Shown here: positions 1-7,450 of the stretch, piece by piece | Layout of the letters: each line of letters opens with the position of its first letter | Numbering within the stretch: position 1 is the stretch's first letter | NCBI GenBank assembly: GCA_005879675.1 | Contig: VBJE01000091.1 | Location: 1-18,985 of the forward strand | DNA: 18,985 bases | Direction: 5' to 3' | Source of the DNA: Chloroflexota bacterium | GTDB lineage: Bacteria; Chloroflexota; Dormibacteria; Dormibacterales; Dormibacteraceae | The notes under the pieces: generated by a model | Told to the model about the DNA's origin: nothing | The model's database searches: none | The model's input: only the letters and a program-made list of their open reading frames with translations | Program-made: the position numbers and the translations under genes

Positions 1-380
1 AGCTGGTGACGGTGCTGATCGGCGTCAACGACCTTGTCCAGGGACGGACCTCCGATGCGTACCGACGATCGCTGCGCACCATCTATGACGAGGTCGCGGG
101 TGCGCGCGCCGTCGCGGTTTCGATCCCGACGTGGTCGTACGTCCCGGCAGCCGCGGACTTTGGCGGCGCCGAACTGGTCGAGCGGATGACCGGGGTCTTC
201 AATGGCATGGCGCGCGAGGAGGCGGCGGCGCGGGGCTTCGCCTGGGTCGACCTCGGGCCGGTGAGCACGTCGCGCATCGGCAGCGAGGGCTGGATCGCCT
301 CCGACCAGCTCCATCCCGGCGATGCCCAGTACGCGGCGTGGGCCGAGGTGATATGGCCTGCAATCCGTGATGCCGTCTAG
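1..380 (+). CDS. SGNH/GDSL-type hydrolase, C-terminal part (5' end outside window)
   Basis: The reading frame is open at the left edge, so this is the C-terminal part of a longer protein; a GTG at 6 is internal. The fragment contains IGVND near its start, matching block III (GxND) of SGNH hydrolases, which carries the oxyanion-hole Asn. Near the end it has SDQLHPGDAQY, matching block V, where Asp and His of DxxH complete the Ser-Asp-His triad. The nucleophile Ser (block I) would lie upstream and cannot be seen. Family members are esterases, lipases or acyl-carbohydrate hydrolases; the substrate cannot be told from this part. No membrane segment is visible in the fragment. It ends with TAG at 378-380, only 7 bp before a promoter for the next gene, with no obvious terminator hairpin between them. 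Confidence 0.8.
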   Translation, partial: LVTVLIGVNDLVQGRTSDAYRRSLRTIYDEVAGARAVAVSIPTWSYVPAAADFGGAELVERMTGVFNGMAREEAAARGFAWVDLGPVSTSRIGSEGWIASDQLHPGDAQYAAWAEVIWPAIRDAV

Positions 381-387
381 TGCCCTG

Positions 388-415
388 TTGACATTCGCTT
401 AACGGCACATAGGAT
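388..415 (+). promoter_or_regulatory. Sigma-70-type promoter for the secreted propeller gene
   Basis: TTGACA at 388-393 is a perfect -35 hexamer. TAGGAT at 410-415 is a good -10, with a 16-bp spacer. Transcription would start near 422 and give a leader of about 90 nt before the ATG at 513. A second -35-like TTGACG at 445-450 has no -10 at suitable spacing. The leader 422-501 is G-rich, and I recognise no riboswitch in it. Confidence 0.6.
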
Positions 416-501
416 TTTTCGGGTCGGCTGCTCGGTCGGGGGTTTTGACGGGGGGTTGCCTATGTCCTGAAACCGCCATGCGTGCTTTTGCGGCTTTTCA
501 C

Positions 502-508
502 AAGGAGG
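502..508 (+). promoter_or_regulatory. Strong ribosome binding site of the secreted propeller gene
   Basis: AAGGAGG followed by TCAC and then ATG at 513 is a near-perfect Shine-Dalgarno sequence with short spacing. It fixes the start of the downstream gene, and few other genes in the window have one this strong. Confidence 0.75.
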
Positions 509-512
509 TCAC

Positions 513-2120
513 ATGCATCGCGTCGCCCGAATTGCACTCCCGGCCATCGCCATCCTGGTGGTGGGCCTGATCGGCGGCTCGGCTGCGCCGCCGAGCACCG
601 GTCCCACGAAACAAGACGTGGCCAAGAAGATCCTCAACTCGCCTGCCGGCAAGACGCTCTCTGCCCCGGCACGTGCGTACATGGAGGGTGTCGCGCGCAA
701 TGACCATCGCCTTGCGCCCGACTCCAACGGCATCGCGCAGAAGGGCAACAAGGTGACGTCGGCCAAGCCCGGCGGCGGCGGCTCGCTCACCAACGTCCGC
801 GTCAACAACCCGGCCCTCGACACCCACCAAACCGACCAGACCACCCAGAGTGAGACAGCGGTCGCAGTGGCCGGCTCCAACGTCGTGGTCGGTTACAACA
901 CTTCCTCGCACACCTTGCTGTTCTTGACGGCAGGGTCAAACCTCAGCGGATATGCGCATTCCGCCAATGGCGGCCAGACCTTCACCGACGGCGGCGTCAT
1001 CCCCAACGCGCCCGGGAACGTCAACCTCGGCGACCCATGGCTCGCATCCGACGGCAGCGGCAGCTTCTACTACTCGACTCTCACCATCGACGCCAACACC
1101 GGCTTCTTGCTGGTCGGTGTCAGCAAATCGACCGACGGAGGCAAGACCTTCTCGCCCGCCGCGTCGATACCGCCGCCTCCTGTCAAGCTCTTCTACTCCG
1201 CGGACAAGGACGCGCTGACGACCGGCGCGGGCAACGGCAACCTGTACGACGTCTGGGACGACTTCTCGCTCGACAGCAACTTCAACGAGGTCAGCGGGCT
1301 GCCGGTGGCCCATTCGACAGACGGCGGCCAGACCTGGACGATCCACTACGCCAGCCAGGTGCCGATCTTCGGCAATGGCTGCAGCTTCGCCCAGTACATC
1401 GGGGCCCAGCCGCTCGTCATGGGCAGCACCGTCTATGACGCGGCCGAGCTGATCAAGATCGACGACCCCAACTGCACGGGCGGGACGCTCACCTTCAACG
1501 AAGCCGTGTTTGTCAGCCACGACGGCGGCACGACGTGGTCGGCCGGATCTGTGATCCCGATCACGCCATCTGCTCCGATCAACGCTTTCGTTCTCGGCCC
1601 GGCGCAGTTCATGCGCAACCTGGACTTTCCGACGCTGGCCGCGTTCAAGGGCGGCGCGTACATGGCCTGGAACGACGGCGGGGACGGATCGGGCCACAGC
1701 CACATCCGCATCGCGCAGCTGGACGGCTCGGGCAACGTGATGGGCAAGCCGTCGTGGGTGACGTCGGGCTCCAACGACGAAGCCCAGCCCGCCCTTTCTG
1801 CCGACTCAGACCTCCACGTCGCCTACTACCAGATCAGCACGGGCGCAAATGGCAACGGCCAGCTCGACGTCTTTGTCTCCAACTCCAAGAATGGAAATAG
1901 CTGGACTACGCAGCGGGTGACGAGCCAGTCATTCCCAGGCGTGTTCACCCTTCCGCAGTTCGACCCGATCATCGCCTTCGCGTACATGGGCGACTACATC
2001 GCCAACGTGAGCGACGGGTCGCATCAGTACATCGCGTGGGGCGACAACCGCGACATCGTGACGAACTTCTTGTGGCCGAGCGGCCGCAACGACCCCGACG
2101 TGTTTTTCGCGAAGCAGTAA
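513..2120 (+). CDS. Secreted Asp-box (BNR) beta-propeller protein, sialidase-like fold
   Basis: The 535-residue protein starts at an ATG behind a strong ribosome binding site. Its N-terminus is a Sec-type signal peptide: two Arg in the first seven residues, a hydrophobic stretch at about 7-20, then a small-residue region GGSAA. There is no lipobox Cys, so the protein is probably exported and released or N-terminally anchored. Four Asp-box motifs S-x-[DN]-G-G-x-T-[FW] are visible at residues 150-157 (SANGGQTF), 206-213 (STDGGKTF), 268-275 (STDGGQTW) and 335-342 (SHDGGTTW). These mark blades of a sialidase-like beta-propeller. Asp boxes are structural and do not prove sialidase activity; I cannot identify an Arg triad or nucleophilic Tyr, so the function stays open (glycan binding, glycoside hydrolysis or another extracellular role). 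Its own promoter and a 3' hairpin suggest a single-gene transcript. Confidence 0.85.
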   Translation: MHRVARIALPAIAILVVGLIGGSAAPPSTGPTKQDVAKKILNSPAGKTLSAPARAYMEGVARNDHRLAPDSNGIAQKGNKVTSAKPGGGGSLTNVRVNNPALDTHQTDQTTQSETAVAVAGSNVVVGYNTSSHTLLFLTAGSNLSGYAHSANGGQTFTDGGVIPNAPGNVNLGDPWLASDGSGSFYYSTLTIDANTGFLLVGVSKSTDGGKTFSPAASIPPPPVKLFYSADKDALTTGAGNGNLYDVWDDFSLDSNFNEVSGLPVAHSTDGGQTWTIHYASQVPIFGNGCSFAQYIGAQPLVMGSTVYDAAELIKIDDPNCTGGTLTFNEAVFVSHDGGTTWSAGSVIPITPSAPINAFVLGPAQFMRNLDFPTLAAFKGGAYMAWNDGGDGSGHSHIRIAQLDGSGNVMGKPSWVTSGSNDEAQPALSADSDLHVAYYQISTGANGNGQLDVFVSNSKNGNSWTTQRVTSQSFPGVFTLPQFDPIIAFAYMGDYIANVSDGSHQYIAWGDNRDIVTNFLWPSGRNDPDVFFAKQ

Positions 2121-2129
2121 GCGACGCGC

Positions 2130-2157
2130 ACGGGGAGGGGGTCTGCCTCCTCCCCGT
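2130..2157. terminator. Perfect 12-bp hairpin between convergent genes, probable bidirectional terminator
   Basis: The arm at 2130-2141 (ACGGGGAGGGGG) pairs with 2146-2157 (CCTCCTCCCCGT) around the tetraloop TCTG; one pair is G-T. It starts 9 bp after the propeller stop and lies 27 bp beyond the stop of the convergent PIG-L gene. No U-tract follows on either strand, so it departs from the classical intrinsic terminator. Position and stability still favour termination or 3'-end protection. Confidence 0.6.
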
Positions 2158-2184
2158 TCCACTTCCAGCACGGTCGGCTGAAAG

Positions 2185-2919
2185 CTAGACCGTGATCCTC
2201 TTGAACGACTCCGCGTACTGGTATCCGGCCTTCTTGCCCACGTCGCGGTGCCGCTTGCGCATGAACTTCTCGAAGTCCCACTCCCGCCCGGGCTTGGAGA
2301 CCTGGCTCCTGTGCTTGCGCAGCGCTTCGATCTTCCGGTCCAGCGTCGGCGTGATGTCGACGAGGTAATCGCCAAGCGTCCAGAACGGGATCCAGACCTC
2401 CTTCACCTCATGCGGCTGGAACCCTTCCTTGAGCAGCGAGCGGAACGCACGCGGGTTGCGCGAGTCGGGATAGACCGCGGCCATCGTGGCTTCGCCGACC
2501 GCCAGGTGATCGGGGTGGGAGCCGCCCATCGGCGCGTCGAGCACGCGCCCGGGGATGTGGGTGATGACGAGCTCTGGCTTGTACTTGCGGATCTGGCGGA
2601 CGATGTCTCGCCGCAACTTGAGGTCGGGCGAGAGGTGGCCGTCCTTGTAGCCGAGAAACTCGACGCGCTTGACGCCCAGGACCTTGGCTGCGGCGCGTTG
2701 CTCCCGGGCGCGGATGGCGACGAGCTCCGAATCCTTCTGCGTGGGGTCCTCCCCACCTTGCCGCCCGTCCGTGACGATCACGTACGTGACCTCCGCCCCG
2801 CTGTCGGCCAGCCGGGCGATCGACCCGCCGGCGCCGAAGTCGGGGTCGTCAGGGTGGGCCGACACGACCATCACCTTCTCAAACTTGGGCAGGCGGCCAT
2901 TGCTACGGGCGTTCGCCAT
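2185..2919 (-). CDS. PIG-L/LmbE-family N-deacetylase
   Basis: The 244-residue protein belongs to the zinc-dependent PIG-L deacetylases, which remove N-acetyl from GlcNAc conjugates (bacillithiol, mycothiol, lipid or antibiotic precursors). The family motif AHPDD lies at residues 21-25, giving His22, the catalytic Asp24 and ligand Asp25. The second motif SHPDH at 134-138 provides His138, the third zinc ligand. The TDGRQGG segment after the first strand is also typical. No signal peptide is seen, so it is probably cytoplasmic. The ATG at 2917-2919 follows the stop of the 606-residue repeat protein by 18 bp with no clear Shine-Dalgarno, suggesting co-transcription. The natural substrate cannot be read from the sequence. 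BshB or MshB identity is possible, but no other thiol-pathway gene is nearby. Confidence 0.88.
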   Translation of the reverse strand: MANARSNGRLPKFEKVMVVSAHPDDPDFGAGGSIARLADSGAEVTYVIVTDGRQGGEDPTQKDSELVAIRAREQRAAAKVLGVKRVEFLGYKDGHLSPDLKLRRDIVRQIRKYKPELVITHIPGRVLDAPMGGSHPDHLAVGEATMAAVYPDSRNPRAFRSLLKEGFQPHEVKEVWIPFWTLGDYLVDITPTLDRKIEALRKHRSQVSKPGREWDFEKFMRKRHRDVGKKAGYQYAESFKRITV

Positions 2920-2937
2920 GTGAAAAAAGGTTAGTGA

Positions 2938-4758
2938 CTAACGCTTGACCCTTGCAGGCGCGCTGAGCGACGCAAGAGGGATCGCGGGCTGGATTGGCTG
3001 CCACAGCGCCTCCAGCTGCTCGGTGGTCAGGCGCGTCCGAACCGCGATCACCCGGCCGCCGAACGCTGCAGTCTTGACCGCGGCCCATCCCCCAGCCGTG
3101 GCCAGGCGCATGGGCACCGTGACCACAGCCGCCAGCGCCGCCGACTCTTCGCCCGCTCGCGCGCTGCCGTCGACAAGCGCTTTGGAGAGGGCGCTGGAGA
3201 GCTCGTCGCCGATCTGCCAGGGCTCCGCGAGGGTGGCGCACTGGCTGGCGCCCAGCCGGCCCACAGCGGTCACGTAGCGCGAGACCATCGCGCCAAGCGA
3301 CCGGGGGTTCGTCACCGGGATGGCGGAAGCGAACGGCGCATACGACGCGGCAAACTTGATCGGCGTCAGCTGGTGGCGGTGCACCAGCGCAGAAACCCCA
3401 TGCCAGGTCGCCACCGCCTCGTCATCGGTGCGGCCGCCGAAGAAATCGATCAGGGCGGTGCCGGCGTTGACCAGGGGCGCCACGGCCTCGACGTTCGCCT
3501 CGGGCGCGGCCGCGGCGATCCGCTGCCAGTCGGCCCTTTCCAACGTCGCGACCTGGTGGGCGAAGCCGCCGCCGTTCAGCGCCTCGAACGCGATCGACGG
3601 CTCAAACGGCGTCAACGCCTGGCGCACCTGGTCGAGGTTGACGCCGCCATGCGACTCGATGACGTAGCCGGCGCGCTCGACGGCGGCGAAGGCCCGGCAG
3701 CGGCTGTACGTGTCGAGCTCCCGCGTCGCCTCTAGAGCGATCAGGATCGAGCGCACCACGCCGGCCGGCTCGACCGTCCCCTCGCGCGTCACGCTCGCGA
3801 CCAGCTTGCGCCGGTCGAGGACCCGCAGCCATTGGATCGGCGACAGCTCCGCCACGCCCCTGATGAAGGCCGCCACCTCGGCGTGATTCGGCCCGTAGGC
3901 GGCGGCGGTCTTCGCCGGGGGAGCGGCGGGCACCCGGCGCATCGACCGGGTTGTCGCCGGCCTGTTCGCGCCGTCCTCCACATCGAGCGACGCGAGCGCG
4001 ATGGTCGCTTCCAGCGGCGACCACAGCTGCGCCGTCTCTTCGGCGGTCAGGTCGCCCAGGGCGCTGAGCACGCGGCCGCCGTGGACCGCGGTGCGCACGG
4101 CGGTCCATCCCTCGTCACCGACCAGGTGGTGCGGGATGAAAGACAGGGCGGCCACGGCGACGGCCTCCTCGCTCTTGGCGTGCCGGTGCTTGGCGACGGC
4201 CTGCAGCAGGGCGCGGGACGCGGCCGCGTCGACGCGCCATCGCTTCGCAAGGCCGGCGAGCCGGTCCCGAGTCAGCTCCTCGAGGAGCGCGATGAACCGT
4301 CGTGTCCTCGGGTCGAGCACGTCCGACCCCGACAGCGGGATGAGCGTCGCAAAGGGCGCGTAATGGACGGCGAACTTCAGCGCCGGAAGGTTCGAGCGCA
4401 TGATCAGGGCGGTCATCGCCTGCCAGGCCGCGACCTGCTTGTCGTCGCTCTTCTTGGCCAGCGTGTCGAAGAGCACCTCGCCGGCGCGAGCCATCGGCTC
4501 CGAGATCCGGCCGTCGCTGCTCCGAATCGCGGATTGGATCGACCGCGCGGAGTCGGCGGCGCCGGCACCGTCCTTGCTGACCGAGGCGACCAGACGCTTC
4601 GTCGTCTGGACCTGGCGCCACTGCCAGGGCGTCAACTGTCCAACAGCGAGGATGAACGCCTCGACTTCGGCCGTGTGCGGTCCAAAACGGTGCGAGGCCA
4701 CGTCGTTGGCCCTCTGGATGCGGCCGAGGAGACCGTGGGAGGCGGGCGCCACGCCCAT
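2938..4758 (-). CDS. Unrecognised 606-residue protein made of five degenerate ~100-residue repeats
   Basis: I do not recognise a family. The ATG at 4758 has GGAG just upstream, and an in-frame stop at 4783-4785 rules out an earlier start. The protein is mostly alpha-helical in appearance and rich in Ala, Trp and Arg, with no signal peptide or clear membrane segment. Five units are visible: A about 29-142, B 152-255, C 293-391, D 397-482, E 492-595. Each opens with [FY]-x3-[VL]-x2-L and soon a Trp or Gln, and each closes with a nine-residue signature: APFATLIPL, SPLEATIAL, TPFEPSIAF, APFASAIPV, QPIQPAIPL. A pairs best with D (shared AW/TW segment and KFA-x2-YAPFA) and B with E (GW-x-AV-[RK]-TA, GGRV). 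A and C share KRLVASV/RKLVASV. A Pro/Ala-rich linker separates units B and C. Such architecture suggests a scaffold or binding protein. It lies between pyk and the PIG-L gene on the same strand. Confidence 0.8.
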   Translation of the reverse strand: MGVAPASHGLLGRIQRANDVASHRFGPHTAEVEAFILAVGQLTPWQWRQVQTTKRLVASVSKDGAGAADSARSIQSAIRSSDGRISEPMARAGEVLFDTLAKKSDDKQVAAWQAMTALIMRSNLPALKFAVHYAPFATLIPLSGSDVLDPRTRRFIALLEELTRDRLAGLAKRWRVDAAASRALLQAVAKHRHAKSEEAVAVAALSFIPHHLVGDEGWTAVRTAVHGGRVLSALGDLTAEETAQLWSPLEATIALASLDVEDGANRPATTRSMRRVPAAPPAKTAAAYGPNHAEVAAFIRGVAELSPIQWLRVLDRRKLVASVTREGTVEPAGVVRSILIALEATRELDTYSRCRAFAAVERAGYVIESHGGVNLDQVRQALTPFEPSIAFEALNGGGFAHQVATLERADWQRIAAAAPEANVEAVAPLVNAGTALIDFFGGRTDDEAVATWHGVSALVHRHQLTPIKFAASYAPFASAIPVTNPRSLGAMVSRYVTAVGRLGASQCATLAEPWQIGDELSSALSKALVDGSARAGEESAALAAVVTVPMRLATAGGWAAVKTAAFGGRVIAVRTRLTTEQLEALWQPIQPAIPLASLSAPARVKR

Positions 4759-4784
4759 ATTCTCCGCGCAAGAGCGGCAGCCTT

Positions 4785-4803
4785 AGGCCTCCTTAAGAGG
4801 CCT
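4785..4803. other. Small inverted repeat between pyk and the repeat-protein gene
   Basis: AGGCCTC at 4785-4791 pairs with GAGGCCT at 4797-4803 around a 5-nt loop, touching the last base of the pyk stop codon. No T-run follows on the minus strand, so it is a weak attenuator or mRNA-processing candidate rather than a clear terminator. The minus strand also reads AAGGAGG here, but no start codon of the downstream frame is at ribosome-binding distance. Confidence 0.3.
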
Positions 4804-6215
4804 TAAACGGTCTCCACCTTGAGCAGGTTGGTCTGGCCTGGCCGCCCCACCGGAACGCCCGCCACGACCACGACCCGGTCGCCCGTGCGGACCATGCCGG
4901 CATCCAGGGCGGCTGCCGTGGCGTTCGAGATCATCTGGTCGGTGTCGCTGCCGGGCTTGACCAGGAGCGGGACGACGCCGGAGTACAGGGCGGTCCGGCG
5001 CAGCACCTCCTCGTGGGGGCTGGCGGCGACAACGGGCATCGGCGGTCGGGCCTTGCTGCAGCGCAGGGCCGTGGTGCCGGACTCCGTAAAGGCGATGATG
5101 ACCCTGGCCTGGAGCTCGGTCGCGGTTGAGGCGGCTGCGTGGGCGATGGCACCGCCGACATCGCCCGCCTCGTGCCAGATCTGGTGGGCGCGTTCGAAGT
5201 CCGGGTGTTTCTCGGCCGCGAGGCAGATCCGGGCCATCGCCCGCACTGCCTCGATCGGGTGCGCGCCGATCGAGGTCTCCTGCGACAGCATCACCGCGTC
5301 GGTGCCGTCCCAGATCGCGTTCGCCACGTCAGAAGCCTCGGCGCGCGTCGGCCGGTTGGAGGTGACCATCGACTCGAGCATCTCGGTCGCCGTGATGACC
5401 GGGACGCCGGCGCGGTTGGCACGGTCGATGACCTCCTTCTGCACCGCCGGCAGCTCCCCAAGCTTCAGCTCCACGCCGAGGTCGCCGCGGGCGACCATCA
5501 CCGCGTCGGCCACCTCGAGGATCTTGCTCAGGTTGCGGATCGCCTCCAGCTTCTCGAGCTTGGCGATGACCGGGATGTTGCGGTTGTGCCCGGTGATGTG
5601 CTGCTGGCAGATGAGCACGTCTTCCGGGCGGCGGACGAAGGAGAGCGCGATGTAGTCGACCTCGAGGTCGATGGCGAGCTTCAGGTCGTCGACGTCCTTT
5701 TCGGTCATCGCGGGCAGCGGCAGGGCGCGCCCGGGAACGCTGATGCCCTTGCGCTCGCCGAGAAGTCCGCCGCGCACGACCGACGCCTCCGCCCGGCCGT
5801 CTTCCACGGCGCGCACCGCGAGCTCGATGCGGCCGTCGTCGAGGAGGACGCGGTCGCCGACCCGCAGCGCCTGCATCAGCTCGACATGACTGACCTCTAT
5901 GTCGTCGGGCGTCTCGGTATGGCGGGCGACAAGCGCGACGGACCGGCCTCGCACCAGGCGCTGGAAGGTGCCCTCGACCAGGCCGGTCCGGATCTTCGGC
6001 CCCTGCAGGTCGCCGAGCAACGCCACCGGCCGCCCGACCGCATCCGCCGCCTCGCGCACGTTGGCAGCCGCCTCGCGGTGCGCGTCCGCATCGCCGTGCG
6101 AGAAGTTGAGGCGGGCGACGTCCATGCCCGCCTGGATCATCGCCCTCAGCGTGTGCGGCGACGAGCTCGACGGACCGATGGTGCAGACGATTCGGGTCCG
6201 GCGGATCGCGCTCAC
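4803..6215 (-). CDS. pyk: Pyruvate kinase
   Basis: The 470-residue enzyme transfers phosphate from phosphoenolpyruvate to ADP, the last step of glycolysis, in the cytoplasm. Length and motifs fit the family throughout. RTRIVCTIGP is at the N-terminus, followed by ARLNFSHG and GPKIRTG. The active-site signature IAKLEKLEAI leads to VMVARGDLGVE, which holds the catalytic Lys and the metal-binding Glu/Asp. The MLESM and DVANAIWDGTDAVMLSQET segments follow. The C-terminal regulatory domain is present and intact. The GTG start at 6215 is supported by GGGGAGGAG about five bases upstream on the minus strand; that Shine-Dalgarno is formed by the left end of a structured repeat (6221-6270) filling the whole gap to the yacP-like gene. 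The upstream neighbours are rlmB and yacP-like, so pyk is probably carried on that transcript. Confidence 0.97.
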   Translation of the reverse strand: MSAIRRTRIVCTIGPSSSSPHTLRAMIQAGMDVARLNFSHGDADAHREAAANVREAADAVGRPVALLGDLQGPKIRTGLVEGTFQRLVRGRSVALVARHTETPDDIEVSHVELMQALRVGDRVLLDDGRIELAVRAVEDGRAEASVVRGGLLGERKGISVPGRALPLPAMTEKDVDDLKLAIDLEVDYIALSFVRRPEDVLICQQHITGHNRNIPVIAKLEKLEAIRNLSKILEVADAVMVARGDLGVELKLGELPAVQKEVIDRANRAGVPVITATEMLESMVTSNRPTRAEASDVANAIWDGTDAVMLSQETSIGAHPIEAVRAMARICLAAEKHPDFERAHQIWHEAGDVGGAIAHAAASTATELQARVIIAFTESGTTALRCSKARPPMPVVAASPHEEVLRRTALYSGVVPLLVKPGSDTDQMISNATAAALDAGMVRTGDRVVVVAGVPVGRPGQTNLLKVETV

Positions 6216-6220
6216 TGGTT

Positions 6221-6270
6221 CTCCTCCCCATTCATGGGGAGGTGGCCGAAGCGCCGGAGGGGCCTGTCGA
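6221..6270. repeat. Structured intergenic repeat, copy 1
   Basis: This roughly 50-bp element occupies the gap between the yacP-like stop and the pyk start. It starts with CCTCCCCAT (6223-6231), a 2-nt loop TC, then ATGGGGAGG (6234-6242), forming a 9-bp hairpin. A second, imperfect hairpin around GAA follows, ending in GCGCC at 6251-6255. It closes with GGAGGGG (6256-6262), which can also pair with the first arm. It matches copy 2 at 9408-9458 almost base for base; the inner hairpin has lost one G here, and small differences follow after GGAGGGG. Confidence 0.8.
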
Positions 6271-6272
6271 CC

Positions 6273-6710
6273 TCACTGGTACCGCTGCACGCGGCGGCTC
6301 ATCTCCCGCTCTGCGTCGATGACGCGACGCTCGAGCTCCAGCGCGCTGATCACGGCGCCGCCCATCCCCCGCACGAGGTCGGCCTGAAAGCGGTCCGACG
6401 TCGCGACCGTGATCACGTCGCGGGACTGGCTTGCCAGGTACGCCAGGCGCTCGATCGAGTGGTCGGCCGAGTGGCCTTTGCGCGTGAAGACGACCCGCAC
6501 GCCGTCGACGGTCTCCTCGGAGTTGGACATCGCCGTGGAGTGATGCGCGTCGAAGACGACCGTCACCTCCTCACCGGAGACGATGCCAAGTACCGAGAGG
6601 CGCCGGATCAGGTCGTCGCGCGCCACCTCGAGCGAAGCAGTCGAGAGCAGGCGCTTGAGCGACGTCCAGGCGTGGACCACGTTGTAGCCGTCAACGATCA
6701 GCCGCTGCAC
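6273..6710 (-). CDS. yacP: YacP/Rae1-like NYN-domain ribonuclease
   Basis: The 145-residue protein is a single NYN (PIN-like) domain of the YacP family. Bacillus subtilis YacP (Rae1) is a ribosome-associated endoribonuclease that cleaves mRNA in the A site. The expected acidic and polar residues are present: DGYN at 7-10 (Asp7, Asn10), VVFDAHH with Asp54, SADHSIERL with Asp83, and ATSDRF with Asp106. The C-terminus is rich in Arg and Glu. The GTG start at 6710 lies 9 bp after the rlmB stop; no good Shine-Dalgarno is seen, so translation is probably coupled to rlmB. rlmB-yacP adjacency is conserved in Firmicutes and supports the assignment. The specific Rae1 role is carried over from B. subtilis and is not shown here. 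Confidence 0.85.
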   Translation of the reverse strand: MQRLIVDGYNVVHAWTSLKRLLSTASLEVARDDLIRRLSVLGIVSGEEVTVVFDAHHSTAMSNSEETVDGVRVVFTRKGHSADHSIERLAYLASQSRDVITVATSDRFQADLVRGMGGAVISALELERRVIDAEREMSRRVQRYQ

Positions 6711-6719
6711 GCGACCAGT

Positions 6720-7439
6720 TTATGAGCGAGTCTCGTCAGATAAGGCGCGCTGGCGCATCACCTCATAGAGGAGAGCCGCGGCCGCGGCCGACGCATTCAG
6801 GCTCGCGACGCGGCCCGCCATGGGCAATCGCACCCGCGCGTCGCAGCGCTCTTTGACGAGCCGCTGGACACCTGTGCCCTCGTTTCCCACGACCACGCAG
6901 ACACGCTGCGTGAAATCGAACTCCCAGGCCTTGAGCTCGCCGCGCGGGTCGAGCGCCACGCACCAGATGCCGGCACGCTTGATCTCCACGATCGCCGACG
7001 GCAGGCCCGAAACTCGCGCGATCGGCAGGAGCTCAGTGGCTCCGGAGCTCGCCTTGACCGCAGCCGGCGAAAGTGGCGCGCTCCGGTGCTCGGGCACGAT
7101 CGCTCCGTTCGCGCCGGCGACCTCGGCGCTGCGCAGGATCGCGCCCAGGTTCTGGGGATCCGTGATCGAGTCGAGCGCCACGAGCAGCGACGGCTGAGCG
7201 TCGAGGAGCTGTTTCAGCGTCCACTCGCGCCGCGGCTTCAGCTCGGCGGCGACGCCCTGGTTCACACCCGGCGCCATGGCGTCGAGCCGCGCCGGGGGCA
7301 CGACTTCAACCCGGGTCAGCCGTGTGAGCTCCTCAAGCCGTGGGTCGTGGCCGAGGCCGGCCGCCTGGTACGCCTTTAGCACTCGGCCCGCGCGCGCCGC
7401 CTCGAGGACCGCGTTGCGGCCGTGGATGAGATTGGGCAT
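6720..7439 (-). CDS. rlmB: 23S rRNA (guanosine-2'-O)-methyltransferase, RlmB/TrmH family
   Basis: The 239-residue SPOUT methyltransferase methylates a ribose 2'-O in RNA with S-adenosylmethionine; the RlmB target is G2251 of 23S rRNA. It has an N-terminal substrate-binding domain (start IHGRNAVLEA, about 1-75) and a C-terminal SPOUT domain. The three SPOUT motifs are visible: SITDPQNLGAILRSAE (motif 1), VVVGNEGTGVQRLV (motif 2) and LPMAGRVASLNASAAAA (motif 3), the knot that binds the methyl donor. Family assignment is firm; RlmB rather than another TrmH-like enzyme is inferred from the N-terminal domain and from linkage to cysS. The ATG at 7439 is only 11 bp from the start codon of the divergent cupin gene, and I see no convincing promoter for it in that gap. 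Confidence 0.93.
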   Translation of the reverse strand: MPNLIHGRNAVLEAARAGRVLKAYQAAGLGHDPRLEELTRLTRVEVVPPARLDAMAPGVNQGVAAELKPRREWTLKQLLDAQPSLLVALDSITDPQNLGAILRSAEVAGANGAIVPEHRSAPLSPAAVKASSGATELLPIARVSGLPSAIVEIKRAGIWCVALDPRGELKAWEFDFTQRVCVVVGNEGTGVQRLVKERCDARVRLPMAGRVASLNASAAAAALLYEVMRQRALSDETRS

Positions 7440-7444
7440 ATCCT
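7439..7444 (+). promoter_or_regulatory. Possible -10 element (TATCCT) of a leaderless cupin transcript
   Basis: TATCCT lies 6 bp before the ATG at 7451, the distance expected if transcription starts at the start codon. No Shine-Dalgarno is present. The best -35-like hexamer, TTGCGG at 7414-7419, gives a long 19-bp spacer. The same hexamer at the same distance precedes the gene at 13248, which strengthens the call. Confidence 0.45.
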
Positions 7445-7450
7445 GACCGC

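Noticed and set aside
445..470. Second promoter before the propeller gene (TTGACG at 445 with TATGTC at 461)
   Set aside because: The spacer would be only 10 bp; no -10-like hexamer lies at 16-18 bp.
3832..4806. Plus-strand open frame of 324 codons antisense to the repeat protein
   Set aside because: The minus-strand frame shows real internal repeat structure and a start with a ribosome site; the plus frame is Arg-rich and featureless.
5139..6725. Long plus-strand open frame (528 codons) antisense to pyk and the yacP-like gene
   Set aside because: It runs across two clearly conserved genes on the other strand. Its translation is Arg/His/Asp-rich without domain motifs, as expected of shadow frames in GC-rich DNA.
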